64,000 bases of DNA from J027 sp965215855. GTDB taxonomy: Bacteria; Chloroflexota; Anaerolineae; Aggregatilineales; J027. The stretch lies in the NCBI GenBank assembly GCA_965215855.1, contig CBDCER010000003.1:1798001-1862000 (forward strand). The letters run 5' to 3'. The notes beneath the pieces were generated by a model. It was not told the origin of the DNA. It did no database searches and saw only the letters and a program-made list of their open reading frames with translations. Below are positions 9,551 through 18,012 of this stretch, in pieces. How positions within the stretch are numbered: position 1 is the first letter of the stretch; every line of letters begins with the position of its first letter. The position numbers and the translations under genes were made by a program.

Positions 9551-11587
9551 CTAGCATGGTACTGGTTGCACCTCCATCGGCCATAAATCACGGTAAGGCC
9601 AGTTATCGGGAGGACTAGCATTGGGTAGAGTATCATTTTCATCTACATAACCGTAACCACCAGGAATTGTTATATCTTGACAGAGTCGTCCCATTTGCTG
9701 CGAAGATAGCTCTATCCCATTCTGAGAAAGATAGAGTACATAAGCCTTTACCTGAAATTCATACCCTGTATTCTTTTCTTCAAGGGCTTCAGGATTGTCT
9801 GGGCTTTCAGAAAATCCCCCAGTTTGTAGTATCTGCCAAGCATGCCCCGATTCTTCAATAAATGTACTGAACATATCACCAGTGTTAGGTCTTAAGGGAG
9901 ATGCGGAATCGTTGGGGTTCAACAGGAACAAACCAGGGCCAAACTTGATTATCTGATTCTGCTGCACATAGATTTCATAGTTGTTCTTGCACCAATCCTG
10001 CGGCTCGAAACACAGGGAGAGGGTAGTAGAATATACCTCTATGGAGAAGATAGGAACTACCTGTCCTCTGACACTGAGAGTAGAGGCATAAGTTATTTCA
10101 TACTCAGGCGGAGGCGCCCAAGGTCCAAAATCATTAGCCGCTTGTGCTAAGATTTCGACCGCCAGTTGGCCGTGATCAAGCAGACGTACATTGTTGAGAA
10201 TTTCAACACCACAATTTCCGCCCGAATACAATTCTCTGTAAAGAATCCCTTTGGCCTCAGCAATGTAAGACTCATATCTTAGAGGGCCCATGAGGGAGTC
10301 TCGGAAGGGAGGTACGACTAGATAATCACTAAGACGTTGTTCTGATGGACGATCTTCAGGGCATCTCTCACCAACCTGTGGCAAGTTACAGCCATCCGGT
10401 ACCCGTTCCAAAATCATCCCACTCGGATCAACGCGATTCACCACATTCCCAGCAACATACGCATACCTATTCAGCGAAATGGCCTGCTGCAACACACCTT
10501 CCACCGGATCCAGCGCCGGGAACGCACCCAAAGCTGGATTGTAGTACCGCGCTCGCAGATGCACCAATCCGTTGTCATCCGTCGGCTCGCCAGTGAAGCC
10601 AAACGGCGTCTGCTCAGTGCCTTGCTCACCCCAGGATTGTCCATAGGGCGCATAGTGGACGCTGTAGGCCGGATCGAAGCCCGCGCCATCAACCACACCT
10701 CGCACACTGCCCAACCCATCGGCAACCATCCATTGCCAGTCACCCGCCGAGTCCTGTTGTGACAACAACCCACGCTCATGCACAAAACGCTCAGTATTCG
10801 CACCTGTCGTGGCCGCGATAACCTTTGCTAATCCTGGCTGTACATCCAGCAAGTAGTCAGTTACCACGCCACTCACCGTCTGTTGGACACGCTGGCCCAG
10901 GCCATTATAGGCATAGCTACTATCGCCTGCACCCAACAACCGCCCGGCTCTATCCCAACTGTAGGACAGTGTGCCATCAGCCGTCATTTGACCAGCATCG
11001 TTGTACGCAAAACCCGCGCTCGAAATACGGTTGGCAGCATCGTAAGTGTAGGTTGTCACGTCAGGCTCGGGTTCGCTAATAACTGTAACCAGATCACTGG
11101 TGCGGTTGCCAGCGACATCGTAGGTAAACTCATGAACCCGGGTGGGACTCAGTGCATAAATCCCGTTCGAGATCTCAAAATACTCGGCCTGCACCAGCCG
11201 CGACAAATCGTCATAATCATAGTCGATGCGGCGCACGTCATAGGCCGTTTCCATCTGCACGAACTCCAGCTTGAAACTCGTGGAACTGGTCGGCACAGAA
11301 GCTTTGTTACGCTCAGGTCGATTGCGGATTTCAACCACATGCAAACCCAACCGCGCTAAGGGGATCGTCACGGCTAACTCACCAGGCGTAGCGGCATAAG
11401 TATCCAGACTGCCCCAGAAGGCATTATCGACCAGCACATCGCAGATACTCCGGTCATCATCCGTGCCCAGCGTGAGGGTTATCTCCTCGCCGAAAAACGA
11501 GATTTGCAGCGCGGCATCGAAGTCCTCGGTCACACCGTTGACCCAATCGCCGCTGTAGACCACCGCGTCGTGGTCATCGGCCATCAC
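9551..11587 (-). CDS. RHS cassette 4: mosaic core with degenerate zincin-like tip
   Basis: Core residues 1-388 are a mosaic: the first ~60 aa carry the SFFGEEITLTLGTD allele, the next part the HVVEIRNRPERN allele, and a middle stretch (YDVRRIDYDYDDLSRLVQAE through VISEPEPDVT) is found in no other cassette. The tip (~289 aa) contains FSTFIEESGHAWQ (His582), which looks like a zinc-peptidase HExxH helix whose first His is replaced by Glu, followed by an acidic stretch and Y-E-F-Q-V-K-A-Y. Whether it is active is unclear. The 5' junction with the preceding DUF6843-like gene is shared with cassettes 8 and 12. Confidence 0.85.
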   Translation of the reverse strand: MMADDHDAVVYSGDWVNGVTEDFDAALQISFFGEEITLTLGTDDDRSICDVLVDNAFWGSLDTYAATPGELAVTIPLARLGLHVVEIRNRPERNKASVPTSSTSFKLEFVQMETAYDVRRIDYDYDDLSRLVQAEYFEISNGIYALSPTRVHEFTYDVAGNRTSDLVTVISEPEPDVTTYTYDAANRISSAGFAYNDAGQMTADGTLSYSWDRAGRLLGAGDSSYAYNGLGQRVQQTVSGVVTDYLLDVQPGLAKVIAATTGANTERFVHERGLLSQQDSAGDWQWMVADGLGSVRGVVDGAGFDPAYSVHYAPYGQSWGEQGTEQTPFGFTGEPTDDNGLVHLRARYYNPALGAFPALDPVEGVLQQAISLNRYAYVAGNVVNRVDPSGMILERVPDGCNLPQVGERCPEDRPSEQRLSDYLVVPPFRDSLMGPLRYESYIAEAKGILYRELYSGGNCGVEILNNVRLLDHGQLAVEILAQAANDFGPWAPPPEYEITYASTLSVRGQVVPIFSIEVYSTTLSLCFEPQDWCKNNYEIYVQQNQIIKFGPGLFLLNPNDSASPLRPNTGDMFSTFIEESGHAWQILQTGGFSESPDNPEALEEKNTGYEFQVKAYVLYLSQNGIELSSQQMGRLCQDITIPGGYGYVDENDTLPNASPPDNWPYRDLWPMEVQPVPC

Positions 11588-11619
11588 CAGCGGGGCGCTG
11601 TCGGAACGCCAATTCTAAC

Positions 11620-12255
11620 TCACCAATCAGCAGGCACTAACTGCCCTTCAATCGCATCCTCTCTAATTGCATCTGTATCAAGGGGAGGGTAGCCGCTCTC
11701 CATATTTCCAACCCACATAAGATCAAGTGTAAGTTCGATTTGTTGCCCATAGTATGAAAACTGCCTTCCATACGCTTGACCACAGCAAATACCATAACCC
11801 GTTTCCCCTGATGGATTTGGATATACAGCAACTCGATCCCTGCTATTATTCATAGCCTGTTCTGTGCCGCTCCAGGAAAAGGACGAATCCGTTGTACAAA
11901 ACAACCCGTCTTCTCCAAATTCCACTCGAATGACATCTCCTTGCCTGTCAAGGGGTGTGCCGCCAGGACAATCATATTGAATAGCAAGCCACCCTTCATA
12001 TCCATCTGGAATCGTGTATTCCCACGTAATTTGGTCGTCTTTACAACTCGTTAGGATAACTACGCTTAGTAACAAAAAGAGTAACGTTTTCGGCAGAGAA
12101 TATAGTATGAAAAAAAGGTTTTTCCGTGATTGCTCAGTATATGCTTGTGGGCAATTATTTAAGTTAGAGCTATACTGTTTGTCCAATTGGTAATTGCAAT
12201 TAGTCAATTTCTCAACACCTTTTTTGCTAGGTTTACTAGGGCTGCCATTGCTCAT
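11620..12255 (-). CDS. DUF6843-like lipoprotein, partner of cassette 5
   Basis: The conserved part runs from a lipobox-like signal (L-L-L-S-V-V-I-L-T-S-C, Cys near residue 70 of the longest frame) through W-E-Y-T-I-P-D-G-Y-E-G-W-L-A-I-Q-Y-D-C-P-G-G-T-P-L to a C-terminal VPADW. The I-P-x-G-Y-x-G-W signature fits DUF6843. Two paralogs at 23718 and 37133 also follow DUF3238-like tips, so it is the probable cognate immunity lipoprotein, anchored outside the membrane. The first ATG (12255) lies inside a hairpin and has no ribosome binding site; the real start is probably a later TTG/CTG nearer the signal peptide. Confidence 0.85.
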   Translation of the reverse strand: MSNGSPSKPSKKGVEKLTNCNYQLDKQYSSNLNNCPQAYTEQSRKNLFFILYSLPKTLLFLLLSVVILTSCKDDQITWEYTIPDGYEGWLAIQYDCPGGTPLDRQGDVIRVEFGEDGLFCTTDSSFSWSGTEQAMNNSRDRVAVYPNPSGETGYGICCGQAYGRQFSYYGQQIELTLDLMWVGNMESGYPPLDTDAIREDAIEGQLVPADW

Positions 12256-12267
12256 GGGCAGCCCTAG
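12236..12267 (-). promoter_or_regulatory. hairpin between cassette 5 tip and its partner
   Basis: Perfect 11-bp stem (CTAGGGCTGCC at 12236-12246, GGCAGCCCTAG at 12257-12267). It overlaps the nominal ATG of the partner, which argues for a later true start. No U-tract. Confidence 0.65.
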
Positions 12268-12280
12268 ATTGACCTTTACA

Positions 12281-13501
12281 CTATGTGAATAGACAATCTA
12301 CGTTGAAATTGTCGTATACCACTGACGGAATATTTACGAGCGTCGGTTGTATCGGTTGGTATCCATATGCTTCACAGTGAAAATCCATTGGAGTCCCGCT
12401 TAACGATGGTGATGACATGACAATCTCATCTGGATAGAAAAATAGATCCGCCGCAGAGTACGAGGGTCCCTGTGGTTCCCTTTGAATTGTGACATCTTGT
12501 ACTTCTATGCCATTGATTGCAATTCTTAGTTCGTGCCAAGGATAACGATCTAACTCTGCATAAACTGAGACAGTAACTGTAGCAAGGTCAAAGAATATGT
12601 CGTACAGAATCTGAATAGGGGGCGCAGTTGCAACCAAAGGATTCGTGGATTCTGTTTCTATGTATACAATGTGAGTAAAAGTTGTAGGAGACGATCGGAA
12701 ACTACGATAAGTCGCCGGACTAGGGGGATCTGCTTTGTCAGTATATGTGACAGGTTGTACGACTTCGGATATCGGCCACGGCAACAGTGGTGCGGTAGTT
12801 ACAGAAGTTCTGCCCGTGTCTTGTTGAGTATCAAATGTAGTCGGCATAGCACAAGTATCAAACTGTACCCACCACCAAACGCGGGAACTCAATGGTAATG
12901 CCTGTGTACCGTTGTACCATGATCTGTTATCTCCATGCCATTTTGCATTAGGATCCAAACCATCGGGGTACGGAAATGTAACCTCATTGGGTGAAATAAA
13001 GGCCGCTGCCCAAATTTCTACAGGAGCATTCCCACTTGGATCAACAGCATTCACCACATTCCCGGCTACATACGCATACCGATTCAGGGACATTGCTTGC
13101 TGCAATATACCTTCAAGCGGATCCAGCGACGGGAACACCCCCAGCGCCGGGTTGTAGTACCGCGCTCGCAGATGCACCAGTCCGTTGTCATCGGTCGGCT
13201 CGCCTGTGAAACCAAATGGCGTCTGCTCAGTGCCTTGCTCACCCCAGGGCTGTCCGTATGGTGCATAGTGGACACTGTAGGCCGGATCGAAACCCGTGCC
13301 ATCAACTACTCCACGCACACTACCCAAGCCATCGGCGACCATCCACTGCCAATTGCCATTGCTATCTTGCTGTGACAACAACCCGCGTTCATGCACAAAG
13401 CGCGTGGTGTTCGCGCCAGTCATAGTAGCGATAACCTTCGCCAGCCCCGGCTGCACATCCAGCAGGTAGTCCGTCACCACGCCGCTCACCGTCTGTTGCA
13501 C
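12281..13501 (-). CDS. RHS cassette 5: short core with DUF3238-like tip
   Basis: The core arm is only ~155 aa; homology starts at about 13527, at N-G-L-G-Q-R-V-Q-Q. The tip (~250 aa) has P-V-E-I-W-A-A-A-F-I, then W-H-G-D-N-R-S-W, S-S-R-V-W-W-W-V-Q-F-D, a D-T-G-R-T turn, S-T-N-P-L, and D-R-Y-P-W-H-E-L. This order (G-D-N-R, S-x-R, G-x-T, N-P-L, then F/Y-P-x-x-E) matches DUF3238, a domain seen in polymorphic toxin tips with unknown activity. Paralogous tips are in cassettes 9 and 13. There is no visible start signal for the truncated core. Confidence 0.85.
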   Translation of the reverse strand: MQQTVSGVVTDYLLDVQPGLAKVIATMTGANTTRFVHERGLLSQQDSNGNWQWMVADGLGSVRGVVDGTGFDPAYSVHYAPYGQPWGEQGTEQTPFGFTGEPTDDNGLVHLRARYYNPALGVFPSLDPLEGILQQAMSLNRYAYVAGNVVNAVDPSGNAPVEIWAAAFISPNEVTFPYPDGLDPNAKWHGDNRSWYNGTQALPLSSRVWWWVQFDTCAMPTTFDTQQDTGRTSVTTAPLLPWPISEVVQPVTYTDKADPPSPATYRSFRSSPTTFTHIVYIETESTNPLVATAPPIQILYDIFFDLATVTVSVYAELDRYPWHELRIAINGIEVQDVTIQREPQGPSYSAADLFFYPDEIVMSSPSLSGTPMDFHCEAYGYQPIQPTLVNIPSVVYDNFNVDCLFT

Positions 13502-13572
13502 ACGCTGACCCAGGCCATTGTAGGCTTTCTATCAAAGAGACCAGTCTACGCGATTTTGTGCAGTGTTTGAAC

Positions 13573-14520
13573 TTACTCAACCCAGAATTCCCAGGAGTAT
13601 TCGTACTCCTCACCGGAATCTGAAATTACATTGATCGTCATAGTATGCAATCCTCTTACCCAAGTTTCCATCAAACAGTAAGTAAACATGCTTTTGGGGG
13701 GAGAATCATCACCGTCATCGTTGCTCGTGGGAACAATTCGCATTCGTTCGTCGAAATATGCGGTTGGTTTCAGGTGGTCGTCAATTGAAAAACGGATTTC
13801 AGATCCTATTAGATAGTACCACCGATCATCCAGATTAATGTATGTATCAATGCAGATTTCAGGGGAAGTTAGTACGAATCTTCCAGATTCCTCATTCATT
13901 CCAAATACCATAAGAGGAAAGTTAGCAAGGGGCCTGATTGCATGGGGGTCAACAAACCAGCAAGGTAGAGGTGGTGACAGAAGATTACAGGCAGTTGTAA
14001 GCTGAAATCGGATTCGATATAAAGTGGGGTCAGTTTTGTCAACTAAGATTTGATGAATACCGGTCTCCTGGCTCCAGCACCGATTTCCAAACCATGTATC
14101 AGGTGTGTTGGGCGAGTAAGAAGAATATTGGAATCTATTCATCTCAATCTCATGCGTATACGAGTAATCAAAACCGACATCAATGGCATTGAAGGGGTCA
14201 TAACTCTGGTGAAGAATCCCACCGCAGAATTGGTTCGCAAAGCGGGTTGTTTGGCCTGAAGGTGCGCTAAATGTCAGATTCAGATACGTACCATATCCCA
14301 GTTTGCCTTCAATCTCAATATCTTGTGCATCGCTGGGAATGTTCACGCCGAGGTGTTCCTGGATACGCTCTATGTTCCAGTCCGACTTGCTCTCGTCGTT
14401 CTCGAATAGTCGGAGGGCCAGCGTAATAAGAATTGCCCATCCGATCATGACAATGACCATAATTGTCAGAGACACTATGAGGGTTCTGGTTGGTCTAGTA
14501 CCAAACCTGGGTTTTCTCAT
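13573..14520 (-). CDS. membrane-anchored ~315-aa partner of cassette 6
   Basis: One N-terminal transmembrane segment (residues ~14-37), then a ~275-aa outside domain. The start is supported by GAGGA ~8 nt upstream. The family is unnamed to me but has clear paralogs at 16864 and 20290: shared D-P-F-N-A-I, Y-S-Y-S-P-[ND]-x-P-[DE]-T, P-x-L-Y-x-x-R and an end of the form G-x-H-T-M-x-x-N-V...E-Y-S-W-E-F. Each paralog follows a tip of one and the same family, which makes it the probable immunity protein of that tip, acting at the outer face of the membrane. Confidence 0.8.
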   Translation of the reverse strand: MRKPRFGTRPTRTLIVSLTIMVIVMIGWAILITLALRLFENDESKSDWNIERIQEHLGVNIPSDAQDIEIEGKLGYGTYLNLTFSAPSGQTTRFANQFCGGILHQSYDPFNAIDVGFDYSYTHEIEMNRFQYSSYSPNTPDTWFGNRCWSQETGIHQILVDKTDPTLYRIRFQLTTACNLLSPPLPCWFVDPHAIRPLANFPLMVFGMNEESGRFVLTSPEICIDTYINLDDRWYYLIGSEIRFSIDDHLKPTAYFDERMRIVPTSNDDGDDSPPKSMFTYCLMETWVRGLHTMTINVISDSGEEYEYSWEFWVE

Positions 14521-14555
14521 CTTCTTGTCCTCTTGATAATTGTGTGTAATTGAAG

Positions 14556-14596
14556 CATCGGAGCAACCGAAAGTTAATCAATTGGTTGCCCCGATG
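14556..14596 (-). promoter_or_regulatory. hairpin between cassette 6 tip and its partner
   Basis: 13-bp stem with one mismatch (14556-14568 with 14584-14596) in the 96-bp gap. Its sequence differs from the hairpins of the homologous cassettes 7 and 8, although position and stem size are kept. No U-tract. Confidence 0.6.
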
Positions 14597-14616
14597 ACTT
14601 GTTGTTTCAACTCAAC

Positions 14617-16740
14617 TTATTGGGGAGGCCATAGTTCATTAGGAAGGAAGCCTTCAAGACTAAAACGAGAGTCTCTCATAACATCTCCATCTCGAAACTC
14701 CGGACCGGTTCGGTCAGAGACCACATTGAATCTCTCGCACTTTACTCCTGAGCGCCCAAAAATGGGGTAATTATTACCGAGACCGGCAAGTTCAACACCC
14801 CCCATAATTTTATCTACAGTTCCTTCGTCGAATTCCCAAGCATAATGGTCTTCAACAAAGACCTCGTAACAAACCTGAGCATCGCCTGTATTCCTGTCTA
14901 CCACCAAAGCTTCATGAATGTAGTAGTGGAAAATGTTCATAGCTAAGAACCAATCAAATTCTTCTCGATTAGTTCCGCCTAGCGGAACTGGGGAGTACAT
15001 CAGCAAAAAGCTTGGTGACCCAGGAGCAAGTTCGTTATAAACCGTGGGGAAAATATTCTTGTCGACAGGAACATCTCTTTTCGGTATTCCCACACGTCGC
15101 CACCAAGTACTGTTACGGTATATACGACAAGATGCAGGGAGAGCAGGATTGGGAGTTGCGGAAGTGCCCTCTCCTCCCCGTGGGTGTGTGGGATGCTCTG
15201 GATCGTATACGCTTGACAGCGAAGTTTCAAGAATTTCTAAGACTTCTTCTCTAAATACCGGCAATTCGCTCAACATTTTTGCTACCGGTAAAAAGTCCAT
15301 CGTTGCTCCTCCAGCTATAACATACCATAGAAGATGGCGTGCAGCGTCATCATTCCCTGCCGCCTCAGCTGCGTCTATCAACTCGAGAAGTATATTCTGA
15401 AATTCTTCGAAGGTGAATACTAAAGGGGTGTTATCCCGCTCCGGCGTGTCAACATATGCACTATGATCGATTGGTGCTGGCCCTTGGTGAGGATAGGGGC
15501 GCATGTAGTTTTGTGCATTCACCCCTCCACATAGTACATTGGCTTGCCAGCAATGATCCTGCCAGGGTTTCTCGCCGTATCTCCCATTCGGATCCACCCG
15601 ATTAACCACATTCCCAGCCACATACGCATACCGGTTTAGTGACATCGCTTGCTGCAACGCGCCTTCCACCGAATCGAGGCTTGGGAACACGCCTAACGCC
15701 GGGTTGTAGTACCGCGCACGCAGATGCACCAATCCGTTGTCATCTGTCGGTTCACCAGTGAAGCCAAATGGCGTCTGCTCAGTGCCTTGCTCACCCCAGG
15801 GTTGTCCATAGGGTGCATAGTGGACGCTGTAGGCCGGATCGAAGCCCGCCCCATCAACCACGCCACGCACACTACCCAGACCGTCAGCAACCATCCACTG
15901 CCAGTCACCAGCCGAGTCCTGCTGAGATAGCAGGCCGCGCTCATGCACAAAACGTTCAGTATTCGCACCAGTCATCGCAGCGATAACTTTTGCCAAGCCC
16001 GGCTGCACATCCAGCAGGTAATCGGTCACAACACCACTCACGGTCTGTTGCACACGCTGACCCAGGCCATTGTAGGCATAGCTACTGTCGCCTGCGCCCA
16101 ACAACCGCCCGGCCCTATCCCAACTGTAGGACAGTGTGCCATCAGCGGTCATCTGACCAGCGTCGTTGTAAGCAAAGCCCGCGCTCGAAATGCGGTTGGT
16201 GGCATCATAGGTGTAGTCGGTTTGGGTGGGCGTGCCACCATCTACCGTCAAGATTTCCTGCGTGCGGTTCCCGGCCACATCGTAGCTGAAGTCATACTCA
16301 CGCACGGGATTGACCGCATCCCAGGCCGCGAAGTAGTCCGCTGCCAGCAAACGTGACAGGTCATCGTAGCTGTACTGGAGGGTCTGCCCATCGTAGAGCG
16401 TTTCCATCTGTACGAATTCCAGCTTGAAACTGGTCGCGCTACTCGGTACAGCGGATTTGTTACGTTCAGGTCGGTTGCGGATTTCGAGCGTGTGCTGCCC
16501 CAGACGTGCCAGCGGAATAGTGACCGTCAGTTGACCCGCTGTGGCCGCATAAGTATCCAGGCTGCCCCAGAAGACGTTATCGACCAGCACATCGCAGATA
16601 CTCCGGTCATCACCCGTGCCCAGCGTGAGCGTTATCTCCTCACCGAAAAATGAGATTTGCAGCGCGGCGTCAAAGTCCTCGGTCACACCGTTGACCCAAT
16701 TGCCGCTGTAAACAACTGCGTCGTGGTCGTCGGCCATCAC
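14617..16740 (-). CDS. RHS cassette 6: core with tip of the GNDDAAR family
   Basis: Core ~385 aa with the SFFGEEITL / VQMETLYDGQTLQY left allele and DPNG as hinge. The tip (~322 aa) contains A-G-N-D-D-A-A-R-H, E-E-F-D-W-F-L-A-M-N-x-F-H-Y-Y-I-H-E-A, and C-Y-E-V-F-V-E-D-H-Y-A-W followed by I-M-G-G-V and G-R-S-G-V-K. These features recur in cassettes 7 and 8. I do not recognise the family; the D-x-Y-x-W stretch is reminiscent of the beta-rich end of other polymorphic tips. The partner directly downstream is also a paralog in all three cassettes. No ribosome binding site is seen. Confidence 0.85.
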   Translation of the reverse strand: MMADDHDAVVYSGNWVNGVTEDFDAALQISFFGEEITLTLGTGDDRSICDVLVDNVFWGSLDTYAATAGQLTVTIPLARLGQHTLEIRNRPERNKSAVPSSATSFKLEFVQMETLYDGQTLQYSYDDLSRLLAADYFAAWDAVNPVREYDFSYDVAGNRTQEILTVDGGTPTQTDYTYDATNRISSAGFAYNDAGQMTADGTLSYSWDRAGRLLGAGDSSYAYNGLGQRVQQTVSGVVTDYLLDVQPGLAKVIAAMTGANTERFVHERGLLSQQDSAGDWQWMVADGLGSVRGVVDGAGFDPAYSVHYAPYGQPWGEQGTEQTPFGFTGEPTDDNGLVHLRARYYNPALGVFPSLDSVEGALQQAMSLNRYAYVAGNVVNRVDPNGRYGEKPWQDHCWQANVLCGGVNAQNYMRPYPHQGPAPIDHSAYVDTPERDNTPLVFTFEEFQNILLELIDAAEAAGNDDAARHLLWYVIAGGATMDFLPVAKMLSELPVFREEVLEILETSLSSVYDPEHPTHPRGGEGTSATPNPALPASCRIYRNSTWWRRVGIPKRDVPVDKNIFPTVYNELAPGSPSFLLMYSPVPLGGTNREEFDWFLAMNIFHYYIHEALVVDRNTGDAQVCYEVFVEDHYAWEFDEGTVDKIMGGVELAGLGNNYPIFGRSGVKCERFNVVSDRTGPEFRDGDVMRDSRFSLEGFLPNELWPPQ

Positions 16741-16780
16741 CAGCGGGGCACTGTCCGGCTGCTTTCAGGTAGCTTGCATC

Positions 16781-16852
16781 ACATTTACCGACGTGTGGCC
16801 TGATTCAGAATCCTCGCTTATACAGCGGCGAATGAGCTAAGTAACCAGCACG
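16781..16852 (-). repeat. cassette-boundary element, copy 2
   Basis: Second copy of the ~72-bp boundary sequence, at the 5' edge of cassette 6. A shorter hairpin is kept (CGCT-TATAC-AGCG). It ends only ~10 bp from the stop codon of the upstream partner gene. Confidence 0.7.
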
Positions 16853-16863
16853 GCGGTTTGAAC

Positions 16864-17814
16864 TCATTCGACTCCAAATTCCCAAGAGTATTCGTACTCT
16901 TCGCCAGAACCTAAAATCACATTGATTGTCATGGTATGTAATCCTCTGGACCATGTTTCCATTAAGCAGTAAGTGAACATGCCTTCAGAGGGGAAATCAT
17001 CATTGTCATTGTTACTCAGAGGAATGATTCGCATTTGTTCATTGATATATGCGATTGGTTTAAGGTGGTTGTCAACTGAAAACTGAATTTCAGATCCAAT
17101 TAGATAGCTCCACTGACCATCTAAACTGACACTCATATCAATGCAAATTTCATCAGAGATCAATATAAAACCTGAGAATTCTTCTTTCATTCCAATAACA
17201 GTAATTGGAAGAGCTGTTATTGGGTTAATAGACTGGATGTCAATAACCCAGCAAGGTAATGGTGGTGCTAGAAGATCACAAGTAGTTGTAAGTTGAAGTC
17301 GAAGTCGATATAAGTTTGAATCTGTTTGGTCAACTAAGATTTGATGTATACCAATTCCTGGGGCCCAGCACCGATTCCCAAACAGAGTTTCGGGTGTATC
17401 TGGAGAGTAAGAATAATACTGGAACCCATCCATCACAATTTTATGTGTATAGGAATAGCTAAAACCGACATCAACGGCATTAAATGGATTATAGCTCTGG
17501 TGGAGATTGCCACTACATATCTGGCTTGAAAAGCGCATGGAATTTTCTGGGTCTGTTTCGAATGTCAGATCGAAGTATGCACCATAACCCCGCTTTCCAT
17601 TAATTTCAATATTTCTTGCATTTTCGGGGATATTCACGCTCAAGTAGTCTTCTATGTACTCTACACTCCAGACTGCTTCACTCTTATCCTTCTCAAGAAC
17701 TTTGGAGGCTAGTGTAGTCACGAGTAGCCACGAAACGAGAACAATCGCAATAGCCCCAAGAATTAGTATTGAGGATTTGATAGATTTACTATGTCGCTTC
17801 AATCTTCCTTTCAT
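16864..17814 (-). CDS. membrane-anchored ~316-aa partner of cassette 7
   Basis: Closest paralog of the protein at 13573 throughout its length: N-terminal transmembrane segment at residues ~15-36, then the same outside domain (G-Y-G-A-Y-F-D-L-T-F, Y-N-P-F-N-A-V-D-V-G-F, G-N-R-C-W, I-H-Q-I-L-V-D, final E-Y-E-Y-S-W-E-F). The start is less certain because two AAGGA-type sites lie 1 and ~14 nt before the ATG. Probable immunity protein for the cassette 7 tip. Confidence 0.8.
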   Translation of the reverse strand: MKGRLKRHSKSIKSSILILGAIAIVLVSWLLVTTLASKVLEKDKSEAVWSVEYIEDYLSVNIPENARNIEINGKRGYGAYFDLTFETDPENSMRFSSQICSGNLHQSYNPFNAVDVGFSYSYTHKIVMDGFQYYSYSPDTPETLFGNRCWAPGIGIHQILVDQTDSNLYRLRLQLTTTCDLLAPPLPCWVIDIQSINPITALPITVIGMKEEFSGFILISDEICIDMSVSLDGQWSYLIGSEIQFSVDNHLKPIAYINEQMRIIPLSNNDNDDFPSEGMFTYCLMETWSRGLHTMTINVILGSGEEYEYSWEFGVE

Positions 17815-17848
17815 TCCTTCGTAATTATCCTTTCAGCTATTTTTCTGT

Positions 17849-17896
17849 ATAAGGTGCTGGGTTCAGAGTCATGATGTTGGGTTCCCAGCACCTTAT
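17849..17896 (-). promoter_or_regulatory. hairpin between cassette 7 tip and its partner
   Basis: Perfect 13-bp stem (17849-17861 with 17884-17896; core AAGGTGCTGGG / CCCAGCACCTT) in the 198-bp gap, ~35 nt upstream of the partner start. No U-tract. Confidence 0.65.
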
Positions 17897-18012
17897 TGCT
17901 TTAGATTGACTTATGGAGAAAACAGATGGAAATCACATAATTGGAAGTGACCTACAATTGTCCAATCGTAGATAGCAACTACGAATTATGCGAGATTAGA
18001 TTATTTTCCCCA

